Below are positions 1-9,395 of a stretch of 64,000 bases of DNA, in pieces (position 1 is the stretch's first letter; the number at the start of each line of letters is the position of its first letter). The notes below the pieces were generated by a model. The model saw nothing but the letters and a program-made list of their open reading frames with translations. It searched no databases and was not told the DNA's origin. The DNA is from Zantedeschia hybrid cultivar (taxonomy: Eukaryota > Streptophyta > Magnoliopsida > Alismatales > Araceae): the NCBI GenBank assembly GCA_030544215.1, contig JARZZO010000006.1, positions 51,064,501-51,128,500 on the forward strand. The letters run 5' to 3'. Both the position numbers and the translations under genes were made by a program.

Positions 1-504
1 TCTAGGTCCATGCATTTCAAATCATACCTATGTTACCACGACCAAAAACCTATGAGTCCGTCGTTAGTACTTAGAATTTGCATGGCGTAGGCCCTTCCGG
101 TCTATTGCCACCCTACATAGTGGTTAAGATCCTTACGATCTTTGCCACCCCAATAAAGGCTCAGACCCTTACGGTTTGTGCCATTTTTAATAAACAAGAG
201 AGTGGGGTATTCATTGCCCCTCTCACTCTGTCCTTCCTTTTTAAGCTTCAATAATCCCCATAACATTGTTAGTTATGGAAGCCAATAAACATTGTTAAGT
301 CATCTTCATTTGAAATCTTTTCCTTTCAGCTTTGCAGTTACCATGGATGCATACTTCACTCTACTTCATCTACAATAAGGGGAGAGAGAGGGATAAAAAA
401 AAATGATGAGAGAAAAATCAAAAGGGGCTTAAAAAATAGAGACGCCTCGCCGGACTTGATCGTACCTTCTGCGGTCAAGGGAAACAAGGGCTATATACCC
501 GGCT
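1..504. other. Non-coding sequence at the left edge of T1
   Basis: I see no convincing coding region. There are short repeated phrases such as 'ccttccggtc...tgccaccc', 'ccttacgatctttgccaccc' and 'ccttacggtttgtgcc' between about 85 and 185, spaced by roughly 45 bp, which look like a degenerate repeat. It lies between the unseen pol of T1 and the 50-bp repeats. Confidence 0.4.
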
Positions 505-640
505 GTGGCAAAAACCCAAAAGGGCGCTATAGGAAAAATCGGGAACCCCGCCGTGTGAAAACCCGAAAGGGCTCACGGGCAAAAGCAAGAGGGGGCCGAC
601 TCCGGTGAAAACCCGAAAGGGCACTTGGGTCGGTAAAGTG
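505..640 (+). repeat. 50-bp tandem repeat, about three copies
   Basis: Copies start at 505, 555 and 605, exactly 50 bp apart. Each begins with GTG(A/GC)AAA and contains the word ACCC(G/A)AAAGGGC; the second and third copies share GTGAAAACCCGAAAGGGC exactly. I recall comparable 'gtgaaaaccc...gggc' phrases downstream of integrase in several plant Gypsy elements. That supports the + orientation of T1, but it is recollection rather than a search. Confidence 0.75.
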
Positions 641-816
641 AATATAAAAAAAAAAAAGAAGAAATTCAAGCATGGCATTCATTGAAAGGGGGATATGATA
701 CGAAATTCTCTGTATAATGTGCTGAAAGTTTACATGGAATGACTTCCATCCCAGTTTACATGGAAAAGCATAAAGAAAATACCCTTCCCAAGTACAAAGT
801 TCAGCTATAAACAACA

Positions 817-1455
817 TCATGGATCCTCAAGTAACATAGGCAGCAGCGAAAGTCCTTCTCCAACTTGAGTATGTAATTCAGAAAGAGCTTCCTCTTCAGT
901 CTGCAGCTTGGAAACTTCACTAGATAATGATTCAAGAAGGCCTTGGGAGACCAGAAGATCATCTTGACATCTGTGTAAACTATGCCTCAAAGTTTCCAGT
1001 TCAGCTTTCGCAGTAGCAAGTTCATTTTCTAAGCGCTGAATATTTTCCACCAACAAGCCTTCTTTCTGTTCAAAGCCGGCTATTTCTGCTTGTTGTTGTG
1101 AAATTTGAAGAGAAACAGGCTGCATCTGCAGGTTATATTCATGCCGCTGAAGAGACAAGGCTTGGCGTCGATCTTGTATAACTGAGTAAATATATTCTTG
1201 ACGCTTAAAAAATTTCAAAGCAGTGGTCGCAATAGGAAGCCATTCATCCAAAGAAGCTCCTGCCAAATGAATCCATGTAGTCATGCTCTCAATTTGCTGG
1301 TGCAGAAGATCATATGATGAACCAGGCTGCCGGCGTATAATTTGTTGTAAAAGCTTGATATTGGCGCCAATGACATCAATACCCTGTATGCCTGAACCAA
1401 TAGGAATAGAAGGGATAGCAATATGCACAGACTCATCCACTGAAGTCCAGTCCAT
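817..1455 (-). CDS. Terminal exon with coiled coil
   Basis: About 212 residues with a clear heptad-like C-terminal half: Gln/Glu/Leu-rich from residue ~90 to ~195, including runs such as ENIQRLENELATAKAELETL. The N-terminal part is helical and hydrophobic. It joins the antisense gene at its 3' end, after a Ser/Pro/Thr-rich linker exon (about 1456-2024). A coiled coil suggests self-association, and no enzymatic motif is visible. The frame differs by an indel from the exon upstream. Confidence 0.6.
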   Translation of the reverse strand: MDWTSVDESVHIAIPSIPIGSGIQGIDVIGANIKLLQQIIRRQPGSSYDLLHQQIESMTTWIHLAGASLDEWLPIATTALKFFKRQEYIYSVIQDRRQALSLQRHEYNLQMQPVSLQISQQQAEIAGFEQKEGLLVENIQRLENELATAKAELETLRHSLHRCQDDLLVSQGLLESLSSEVSKLQTEEEALSELHTQVGEGLSLLPMLLEDP

Positions 1456-2024
1456 GACCGTGAAGAAGGCACTGAACTGGATGAAGGCTCGGTGATAGAA
1501 GGGGCAGATGTGACAGCTACAATGCTTAATATGGCTGGGGGCAGGTCACTCTCTGTAAGTTTAGCTGCGGGCAGAGCAACTATAAAGGCGGAAGGTCCAG
1601 CTAAAGTAATTGGCTCAGAAGAAATCTGTACAAGGGATAATGTGCATATATGAGTCACAATATCAATAAGCCGAAGAATATGTTCAGCAGAGTTTAATCT
1701 ACAGGGGACAGGACGGGATACTATCACCTGTTAACTCGGTGAACTTGTTCCCGAGTCAACCCTGCCATGCTCTGAAGTAGCCATAATACCCGCAAGCTCA
1801 GGAGCTGAAAGCTCCATAGTCTTGATATCCGAAAAGGTAATGACCTCCGTCGAAGTTATGACAGTTGGAACCATTGAAGTCTCTTCTGGTTCCGCATCTT
1901 CAGCAAAAACAACTTCTGCCTCTTCAGAAGAAGAAACTGGTATGGAGGTTGATATTTCAAAATCCATGTCCCTTTCAGTCGGGACATGAGGAATTTCCAT
2001 CCTTTCCGCATGAGCCGGAGATGC

Positions 2025-2957
2025 CTGATATTCAAATATATACAAGTTAAGTTTAAATGATAGAAAAAGTAGAAAAAATGTGGTAAAGAGAAATTACCAT
2101 AGCAGACTGCATTGTTTCAACCTGATGAGCCTGTGATATCAAGCCTTCAGTTGCTTCAAAACCTATATGGTCGAAGTCAGAAATTTAGTAGTAAAATGAA
2201 ATCACTATTGCTATAAATCTCAGAAGGGTTACCTTGATCCCTCGGGGGCGACCAGATAGTTGTCTCTGGCAAAGCTTCACTACTAATATGTTCAGTAGTA
2301 TAGGAAGAAATGGAAGGTGAAGGAGGAATGCCACTTATTTCTTCCACACTGGAAGAAGTATCATCAGTATCTTCTTGCCTTGTCTGAGCCAATAATCTTG
2401 AGGATTGGCGCTTAGGCAGAACAATCTTTTCAGGGAGGACATACTCTTTGGGCCCTTTCCGAAATCTTTTTGCAACCTGCTTAACCCTCCCTGTAATGGA
2501 AACAAAAGGAAGTTGTTCATCATTGATGTCAAAATTCTGAAAGGCATAAATCAAAAGCATAGTGCATACCACCCTTGGCTGGGGATGGAGAAACCAGGGC
2601 ACTCGCCCGCTTGGCAGTCTTCGCTATAAAAGCTTCAAATTCAGCAAGCACAGGCAAATTGACGGGAGGAAGAGGTTCAGGGGCAGGCTCTTGTCTCTTC
2701 TTTGTACGCGCCTCTTTGGCAGCGGCAACCGCCCTCCCTATCGCACTGACCTCTACAGGGATGCGGGGGTTGATGTTTTAGAAGGCACAGGAGGAAAGAA
2801 AGAGGGTCTCTTTGCAATAGCCACTGCCCTCCGATGCTGTTGAGTCAGATATTTGGCCGCCGGCACTACAGAGATATGCAAAAGCAAAAATCAATTTATA
2901 TAAGCAGAGGCAAGGCACAAAGCTCAAAAGAAATCAAACACAAATGCATATACTTAC
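2025..2957 (-). other. Four GT-AG introns in the antisense gene
   Basis: Intron positions on the - strand are 2957-2866 (92 bp, GTAAGT donor, CTGTAG acceptor), 2569-2491 (79 bp), 2232-2163 (70 bp) and 2097-2025 (73 bp). Each has a GT donor and an AG acceptor, each is AT-rich, and each joins exons in phase (for example CYEGDC into LPAAKYL, and SAM into ASPAHAE). Four small, phase-correct introns are hard to explain by chance. On the retrotransposon's sense RNA these sites read CT-AC, so sense transcription would not remove them. Confidence 0.75.
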
Positions 2958-3646
2958 AACAATCACCTTCATAACAGTTTGATAAAGGCCAATATTCATA
3001 TATGGAAGACTTATCTCTAAGTGAAGCCTCCTTCACAATATATATGACATCATTCATTGTCTTTGCTTGGGAAGCCAGGCCACTGAGATCATAATGCTTT
3101 CTATCGCTCAAGCAAATGCCCAAGCGCAACGCATCAAGTCCCCACCCATCTATATGATCCCAAGAAGCGGGTAGTTTTGCATCCAACATACCCTGCGCAG
3201 TGGAATCCTGGGATACACCACAGTATTTCAAAAGGGCAAGTAGCTAGCTGGTGCCCTTGTAAAAATCAAGCTTCTCTTCCTTGTGCGGGACATAAAATCT
3301 CTGAATGCCTGAGAGACTCTTAGGAGCTTGCTGAGAATCTCTGCCACTGATATCTTCCTCTTCCGGAAAATTGATATCAGGATAATCTTTAGAAGTTACA
3401 GAAATATTAAATTGCTTCAAGAAAGCCCCTTTCAGCTCTTTAGTATCCAGCCTTGTCAACTCTGGATCAATCAAGGGTAAAGAATCTCTGTGACGAGCCT
3501 TATAAGCTGCCATTTTCTCTGCATACTTAGCAGCATTCTTGTCATCTAAGAAGTGCAGATAATGGAACTCTATATCAAAAGGGATTTCCCGCTGAGTCTC
3601 CAAGATTTTCTTCTCAGCATTGCTCCAACATTGGGTCCTCTCCTGG

Positions 3647-5764
3647 CTATAGATATTGGTGCGCAATTCTGAAAGAAACATTTTCAAAGCGGTGGAAATA
3701 ATCCCACCATTCACAGGCCCTCTGCAGTCCGCTGGAGCCTAAAAGATGGCGGTCAGGAAGCTGAAATATGTGATCACAAGAAGGAATGCACTGATCATAT
3801 CCAAAATTCCAGCCAAAACAGAAATGATAATAGGGTTCTAAATGAACTACAGATCCCTTCCGATATACCAAGACACTAGGTCTGATGGATAGAAGCCATG
3901 ATCTAATCTGACTATCTAATGCAGACTTCTTCAGTTGCTGCTTGGTCTGTGAATGGGTGAACTCAACAGGATTACCCTCGGCAAATACTTTAAAGGGGCT
4001 CACTAGAGGACGAGAATTGGCAGTATGCTTCCAAAAATGTAAGTGCCCCTCAGTTTTTCGCCTGGTATCAGTCAAGATACCGCGAATCTCATAAAGTTGC
4101 TTCTGGGTATCTCCTCCATCAACACTTGTATATTCAATCATGCGTGAAAATATGCGAGGGGAAGCCAGGCTCTTCGGGGCAGACTCTGAAAAAATAGAAG
4201 CCACCCAAGCATTGAAGAAATGCATAGGACCCACAACATTAAATTCTCGTGGTTTCTCCTGCTCAACCACTTGGTCAAGAGTTTTGAAAATTAAGCACAG
4301 AGTAACTGGAGCTAGAGATAGTTTAATTCCCCAAGCTAGTTCACAAGCTCCATAAAGCGTCTCAGGACGAATTACTCCCTCATCCCCCTGAGGAATAGCA
4401 AAATTCGAAAGCCAGTAGGCCAAGTACGCTACCAGATGGGTGTTCCTATCCAAGTCCAAGGGATTGACATCTTTCTTGTGTTCTTCAAAGATGATATCAG
4501 GATATCCTTTTCGGTGCCTGGCTGTCTGCCCCATGAAGACTGGAGTCTCACCAGCCCCAGGAAAGTCTGTATACCGAATATCAACATTATGAAAGAAACG
4601 GAGCCAGACAACTCCGCGGACCCGTGTCCTCTCTCTGTGGGATCTCTTTTTCAGAGACTCTTCACCAAAAGCCAGAATCATGTAAGCCTTGAGGAGGAAC
4701 CTGTAAGACCTCCAGGTTGCATAAAGGCCCTTGCCATCTGTTCTGTCCTTGACAATGTCGGGATGGCATATTTCTTCATAAGGCTCTCCGTCAATGGGCA
4801 AGCCAGAAAGTTGATGTAAAGTCCATAAATCCAGAGATGTCTCTCCTTCATGAGTGTAAAAAGTATTGAACTCCTTCATGAATACCTCGATCATGCCACA
4901 ACAAAGGCCTTTAAAGATCGGGTATCGAAATCGAGCGGCATACACACTATCGAGAAGATCCACTCGGCTCAACAAATCATGGTAATGCTTCAAGACAAAA
5001 TCAGTGTACTCTACAAAATATTCTCTGAAACTGTGGCCGGATTTGAGCTTCAAGTCACCAAACCAGCCCATTGCTGCATTCAATCTAAACTTCATGGCCA
5101 AACAGTCAAAAATCAATGGCTCTTCTCTGAAGCCCCATTTACATGGAGAAAGAAATAACCCATGCCGCCTCTGCTTCGAGTCTGGGATACCTCTATCATA
5201 GCCCCACTTGGCAGGAGTAAATGAAGGTGAGCGGGTCAAAATACCATCCTGAGGACGCATGATATTAGTCCCACTGGGCATGAGCATGTCTCTAACATAA
5301 CCCGGCTTGAACAAAGATTCGCCGCGGGTTACAGTTCCCCTCAGGTTGTCTTGAAATTTCAAGATGACATCCTCGGCATAAAAGGCCCTCCTTTCAGAAC
5401 GCACTCCATTGACCTTGAAGTCAAGCAAGAAGTTGTACAAATGCTGATCACTCGGAAAATGAACTGGATAATCTTTGTCCCATCTATAGTTATAGAATCC
5501 TTCCGAGAAGACAAGTCTGTTCTCATCAACCTTGCCATCTGATTCATCGGCAAAAGGATGGTCCAGGACAGCAACCTCAAAAAATTGCAGTAGTTCACTG
5601 TCCTCATCTATGCCTGCTGCAGGTGTCAAGTAAAAGGGACTTATCACAGGCCCACTCTCTTCAGCCATCATAGGAGTCTGTTCAGAAGACCCTGTTGGAG
5701 AAACTGGCACATCTTCGGAGACAGTCTCGGGCATCACAGCTTTGTCCTTCCCCCGAGAAGCCAT
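3647..5764 (-). CDS. Main exon: PMD-like domain protein, about 705 codons
   Basis: The frame is open upstream to an ATG at 5851, but the ATG at 5764 gives a more normal N-terminus (acidic, Ser/Pro-rich, low complexity for about 60 residues). The central part is rich in Trp, Phe and Tyr. It contains the PMD-like phrase TLHQLSGLPIDGEPYEE followed by a basic helix-rich section, consistent with the plant mobile domain family seen in Tat-type elements and in Mutator-derived genes. I see no catalytic motif I can name. The C-terminal ~20 residues are out of frame: homologous reading continues in another frame from about 3714 to 3244, so the natural protein was longer. The exon lies about 1.1 kb from the 81-bp repeat array, which would be in its promoter region. 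Confidence 0.65.
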   Translation of the reverse strand: MASRGKDKAVMPETVSEDVPVSPTGSSEQTPMMAEESGPVISPFYLTPAAGIDEDSELLQFFEVAVLDHPFADESDGKVDENRLVFSEGFYNYRWDKDYPVHFPSDQHLYNFLLDFKVNGVRSERRAFYAEDVILKFQDNLRGTVTRGESLFKPGYVRDMLMPSGTNIMRPQDGILTRSPSFTPAKWGYDRGIPDSKQRRHGLFLSPCKWGFREEPLIFDCLAMKFRLNAAMGWFGDLKLKSGHSFREYFVEYTDFVLKHYHDLLSRVDLLDSVYAARFRYPIFKGLCCGMIEVFMKEFNTFYTHEGETSLDLWTLHQLSGLPIDGEPYEEICHPDIVKDRTDGKGLYATWRSYRFLLKAYMILAFGEESLKKRSHRERTRVRGVVWLRFFHNVDIRYTDFPGAGETPVFMGQTARHRKGYPDIIFEEHKKDVNPLDLDRNTHLVAYLAYWLSNFAIPQGDEGVIRPETLYGACELAWGIKLSLAPVTLCLIFKTLDQVVEQEKPREFNVVGPMHFFNAWVASIFSESAPKSLASPRIFSRMIEYTSVDGGDTQKQLYEIRGILTDTRRKTEGHLHFWKHTANSRPLVSPFKVFAEGNPVEFTHSQTKQQLKKSALDSQIRSWLLSIRPSVLVYRKGSVVHLEPYYHFCFGWNFGYDQCIPSCDHIFQLPDRHLLGSSGLQRACEWWDYFHRFENVSFRIAHQYL

Positions 5765-6843
5765 TATACAGAAAGAGAAGAGGCAACAAGTCAAATCAAA
5801 TACAAAAAGCCTTCCTCGAAAAAGAAAATTCTGTCGAAATTTTGGCAGCATCTCCCCTTAAAAGAGGGCTGTTAAAATAATATCGAGAGCCATCCTGGAA
5901 AGACCGAGATGCTCCGATAAGAAACAGACCCATGTCAAAGACAGAGGGGTGTAGAAATGGCATTCCAGTAACCCACTTCCCGAGAGCCGATCTACGACCG
6001 GGACTAGGTACTGAAGCTGCAGCCCCAGGGATTGCTCCCGTGGGAACTACCAAAGTCAAACAGCAAAGATGCTGATCCACCCGACCTGCAATCGCTACAG
6101 TAATGAGTATGCGCCTACTGTAGATCGGTGAGTTCAGAATGGATTTTCTGCAAAAATAAGACAAAGAAAAATGTTAGAACATCAAACAAAGTAGTAGAGA
6201 CCCTCTTCACTCTCCCCGTGCCCAAATCAATGGTGGCCAAGAACCCCCGAATAGTCCCACCGGCCAAAAAATCAAAGAAAGGCTTCGCCTTTTACCTGAA
6301 AAAAACTATGGTGCGACAACCCCTCTTCTCCAAACAGCAGTGGTGCTCCCCAAAGGCCCCTGCGATGCAGCCAAAGGAGAAGAAGCAAGGGAAGCAGGGT
6401 CTGCGGTTTTGAACCCGACGACCTACACACCTACAGGCGATGGCGATAGCACTTCTCAGCAGGGTTGCAGCGTTCGTCACCGGCAAGGGGGAAAGAAAGC
6501 AACCGGCGGGCCAAGCAAACGGCACCCCCCTAAGCGGCAGAGGGCCGACGCACAAACGACGGAAGCAGCAGCTCTAGTCGGCAATGGCGCTCCCCGCCAG
6601 CTGCTGCGGCGCCGGCGATGACGGGAAGAAGGAGAGAGGCTCGACGGCGGCAGTATGCGGCGACAACGGCCTGCTCCCGCGGCTCCGGCAGCTCCGTCCA
6701 CCGGCGATGGCAAGAGGAATAAGAGGAAGATTCGGGGAGGCTCGGAATCCCCCAGCAGGAAAGCAAAAGCAGGGAGAAAGGCATCCCGCCCCCTCCCTTT
6801 TTATAACCGACCGGGCCGGTCCTGGGAGCCCTGGCCGGTCCAA
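5765..6843. other. Upstream region of the antisense gene, no gene seen
   Basis: GC-rich between about 6450 and 6830, with overlapping open frames on both strands that look like compositional artefacts (Arg/Pro/Ala/Gly-rich, no motif). This stretch separates the antisense PMD gene start from the 81-bp repeats and probably holds its promoter and 5' UTR. I see no strong TATA box. Confidence 0.4.
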
Positions 6844-7120
6844 GGCCTGAACCGGCGCAGACTCAAGGGCATATGCCCCCTCTTCCAAAACTTCACATAC
6901 ACGAACCGGTTCGAAGGCAAAGTGGAACCGAACCGACGCAGACTCAAAGGGATCTCCCCCTTTCTCTCAAATTCAACGTATATGGCCGGGCTTGGAGCCA
7001 AATTGAAGCCTGAACCAGCGCAGACTCAAAGGGTACATACCCCATCCTCTAAATTCAAGAAATCCAGTCAGTTTAAAGCCTAAGTTAAACCTGGATTGGC
7101 ACAGACTCAAAGGGTATATT
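6844..7120 (+). repeat. 81-bp tandem repeat array, four degenerate units
   Basis: The word GCGCAGACTCA or a one-base variant occurs at 6855, 6936, 7018 and 7099, spaced 81, 82 and 81 bp. Around each, the phrase CTGAACC(G/A)GCGCAGACTCAAAGGG is conserved, while the rest of the unit has drifted. The array lies just upstream of the polypurine tract and upstream of the antisense gene. The same 11-mer forms the arms of palindromes inside the T1 LTR. Confidence 0.85.
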
Positions 7121-7354
7121 AACTTATGATTGCTCGTAGCTCGAGACCCGATCTGAGTCGATCGCGGAAACAAATTCAAGAAGGAATCCTGGTGATTGCA
7201 GCAGTCCCAGTCAAACAAATCCTTAATGGGTGAATCAAGACCTTTAAGTGGGGTCGGTTTTAAACTGTGAGCCGCTTAAATGGGATAAGTATGTGACAAT
7301 GGGCTACGCATACAACTTACTTCATCGCCTTCAGTCTCAGTGCGTAAGCCGTAT

Positions 7355-7366
7355 GCGTGGGGGGTA
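7355..7366 (+). other. Polypurine tract of T1
   Basis: GCGTGGGGGGTA directly precedes TTTGTTGTCGCC. A G-run followed within a few bases by TG is the usual plus-strand priming site next to a 3' LTR. It fixes T1 on the + strand. Confidence 0.6.
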
Positions 7367-7439
7367 TTTGTTGTCGCCAAAAAATTGAACAAGAAGAAGA
7401 GCCTAAAGATCAACAAAGAAGGCCTAAATCAAAGAGAAT

Positions 7440-8000
7440 TGAAAGGAAGAACCGAGCCTATTACTTCAAGCAAGAAAGGTCCAAGTAATTTTTTAAAGAA
7501 AGTCCAAGTGAAGAAGAGTAAATGGGCAACAGTCATGCCTATTTTGCAAGCCAAATGAATAAAAAAAGGAGCCACTCTAGGGCCCAAATGGTGAAGAAAT
7601 CCAATGGCACAACCGGGCCCATTATCTCAAGCAAAAGAGGTCCAAACAATTGTGCAAAGATTGTCCAAGAAGGCCCAAATGAAGAAGCTTTAAGGGGCAG
7701 CAGCTAAGCCCAATTTTGCAAACCGAATGAATAAAAAAGGGGCCATTCTAGGGCCCAAATGATGAAGCAATTCAATGGCACAACCGGGCCCATTATCTCA
7801 AGTAAAGGAGGTCCAAGCAATTTTCAAAAGAAGGCCCAAGTGAAGAAAGATAATGGACAGCTGTTATGACCATTCTTGCAAGGCCAAAGAAGTCAAAAAG
7901 GGGTTACTTTAAGCCCAAATGATGAAGAAATCCAAGGGGGCAGGCCTAGGCCCATTATCTCAAGTAAAAGAAGCCCAATAGGGCCAATTTGGGCCCAAAA
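7440..8000 (+). repeat. About 165-bp tandem repeat, 3.5 copies
   Basis: The phrase CCCATTATCTCAAG(T/C)AAA recurs at about 7460 (diverged), 7620, 7792 and 7953, giving periods of 160-172 bp. Other shared words are GGGCCCAAATG(A/G)TGAAG and AAAAAGGGGCC. It lies within the U3-like start of the T1 LTR. Confidence 0.8.
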
Positions 8001-8300
8001 AGTAAAGGCCAAAGCCCAATTTCGTGGCAGCCTTCAAAATGGCCCAAATGGTCCCCCCCATGGCCTATTCTTATCCCTTTGGCCCATGGTCAAATCTGCC
8101 CAAAGGAGGATAAGAAGAAAAGCAAGTGGTCCCCCCCTCAAGATTCTTCTAAAAGAGGGTAGGTGAAAAGCAAAAAGAGAAACCATTCATGATTCTCCAA
8201 GTGTTGTGGCCTCATTGGAGGGCTCTCAAAAGGGATTTCTTATTCTTATTTAAGGCTAATGGATGCCTAATCTACCCGCAAAAAGTAACCCAACTTTATT

Positions 8301-8308
8301 TATAAAAG
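8301..8308 (+). promoter_or_regulatory. TATA-like box of the T1 LTR
   Basis: TATAAAAG occurs in an otherwise AT-rich context and is followed by a purine-rich then CT-rich transcribed-leader-like stretch (8330-8560). It is consistent with the promoter of a long LTR; no transcript data are available here. Confidence 0.45.
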
Positions 8309-9395
8309 AACCCCGATTTTCTACAAAAAAAAGTTGGAGACAAAAATCCCAAAAAAGAGAAAAGAGAAGAAAAGAAGTGAGAGAGCTTGGAAGAGCACGT
8401 CTCCCTCCTCCTTCCCCTCCATTTCCTGCATCCCAAGAGAGAAAAAAGAGTTAGAGAAGAAGAGAAAAAGAAAGGAAGAGTGCTAGAGAAGAAGAGAGTA
8501 AGATTGTAGGCTTCAAGAGTCATTCTCCCTTCTCATCCCCTCTCCAAGGTAGAGTGGGGGTGAAGAAGGGGTCTATTGCTGTCTCCTTGCTTTCTTATAA
8601 TGTTTTCCTTTATTTTGATGTTCATAGGAACTTCTATCGCCCCCTTGATGTTCATCCATGGTGATTGAAAGTAATGAAATGCAATGTTCAGATTTTCTGA
8701 GTTTGTTTTGTGAATATGTTGGTTATCTGGCTTTTATGTCATTTTTTCCTTCATAAAGCATGTGTTTTTCTTATGGGGAATGTATAGGGACCTTTCTAGT
8801 TTATATGAATGGTCTCCTCAAACCTTGAAACCCCCTAAATATGGAGATATGGCCCGAAATGTGCTTTGCTGTCCAGATTTCCTGAAAACTGATTTTTTCA
8901 TTTATTTGCCTTTGGTTTTGGGGTTTTTCAAGGTGGCTTGGCCTTCCATGTCCCTTAGGAGCACATCCCTTCCATGAATGATGTTCCTCCAAGGCCAAAC
9001 ATCAAGAGAAACCCACTAAGTTTCATATATATTCAGATCTAAGTTTCTGTTTTCATGATGGAACCGAATGGGTTTTGTTTGGACCTTTTTCCTTTAATGG
9101 CCAAGGGTTTAGGCCCTAGAGGTTCTCAAGAAGGTTCCCTCACTAGTTAATGATGAGATTCTTTGGTTAGAAACCCTCTAACATGGAGCCAAGAAGGAGA
9201 GATCCATGGAAAAGATAAAAAATATACCTAAGTTTCCCATATGTTCATATGCAAGTTTTTATGATATTTTCCTAAAAAAATGCATCTAAAATATATTTTC
9301 AATAAATATTTTTGGTCTTGTACCTTTTATACCTTATTTTATATCATTTGGGTTAGATTTAAACCCATTTTTTCACCAAAATCGGGGTTTCAGCC

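Larger units (their letters stand above)
817..5764 (-). pseudogene. Antisense, multi-exon PMD-like gene carried by T1
   Basis: Reading on the - strand from the ATG at 5764 (protein starts MASRGKDKAV) there is a long exon, then smaller exons separated by four GT-AG introns, ending in a coiled-coil exon at 817. Exon frames agree across all four introns, so splicing is real in origin. The main exon has a PMD-like core (the phrase LSGLPIDGEPYEE resembles the plant mobile domain, formerly called aminotransferase-like). Damage: a frameshift near 3.70 kb, an in-frame TAG at 3241-3243, a frameshift near 2.77 kb in a C run, a TAA near 1.73 kb and a frameshift near 1.45 kb. A cell function is not known to me. 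PMD proteins occur both as host genes (MAIN/MAIL1 type) and inside transposons. Confidence 0.7.

Noticed and set aside
817..5764. An active single-copy host gene
   Set aside because: Frameshifts, stops and position beside an LTR and polypurine tract point to retrotransposon cargo, though an older host origin is likely.
6340..6888. Several overlapping 80-100-codon frames upstream of the PMD gene
   Set aside because: GC-rich, on both strands, no conserved motif; more likely promoter or UTR.
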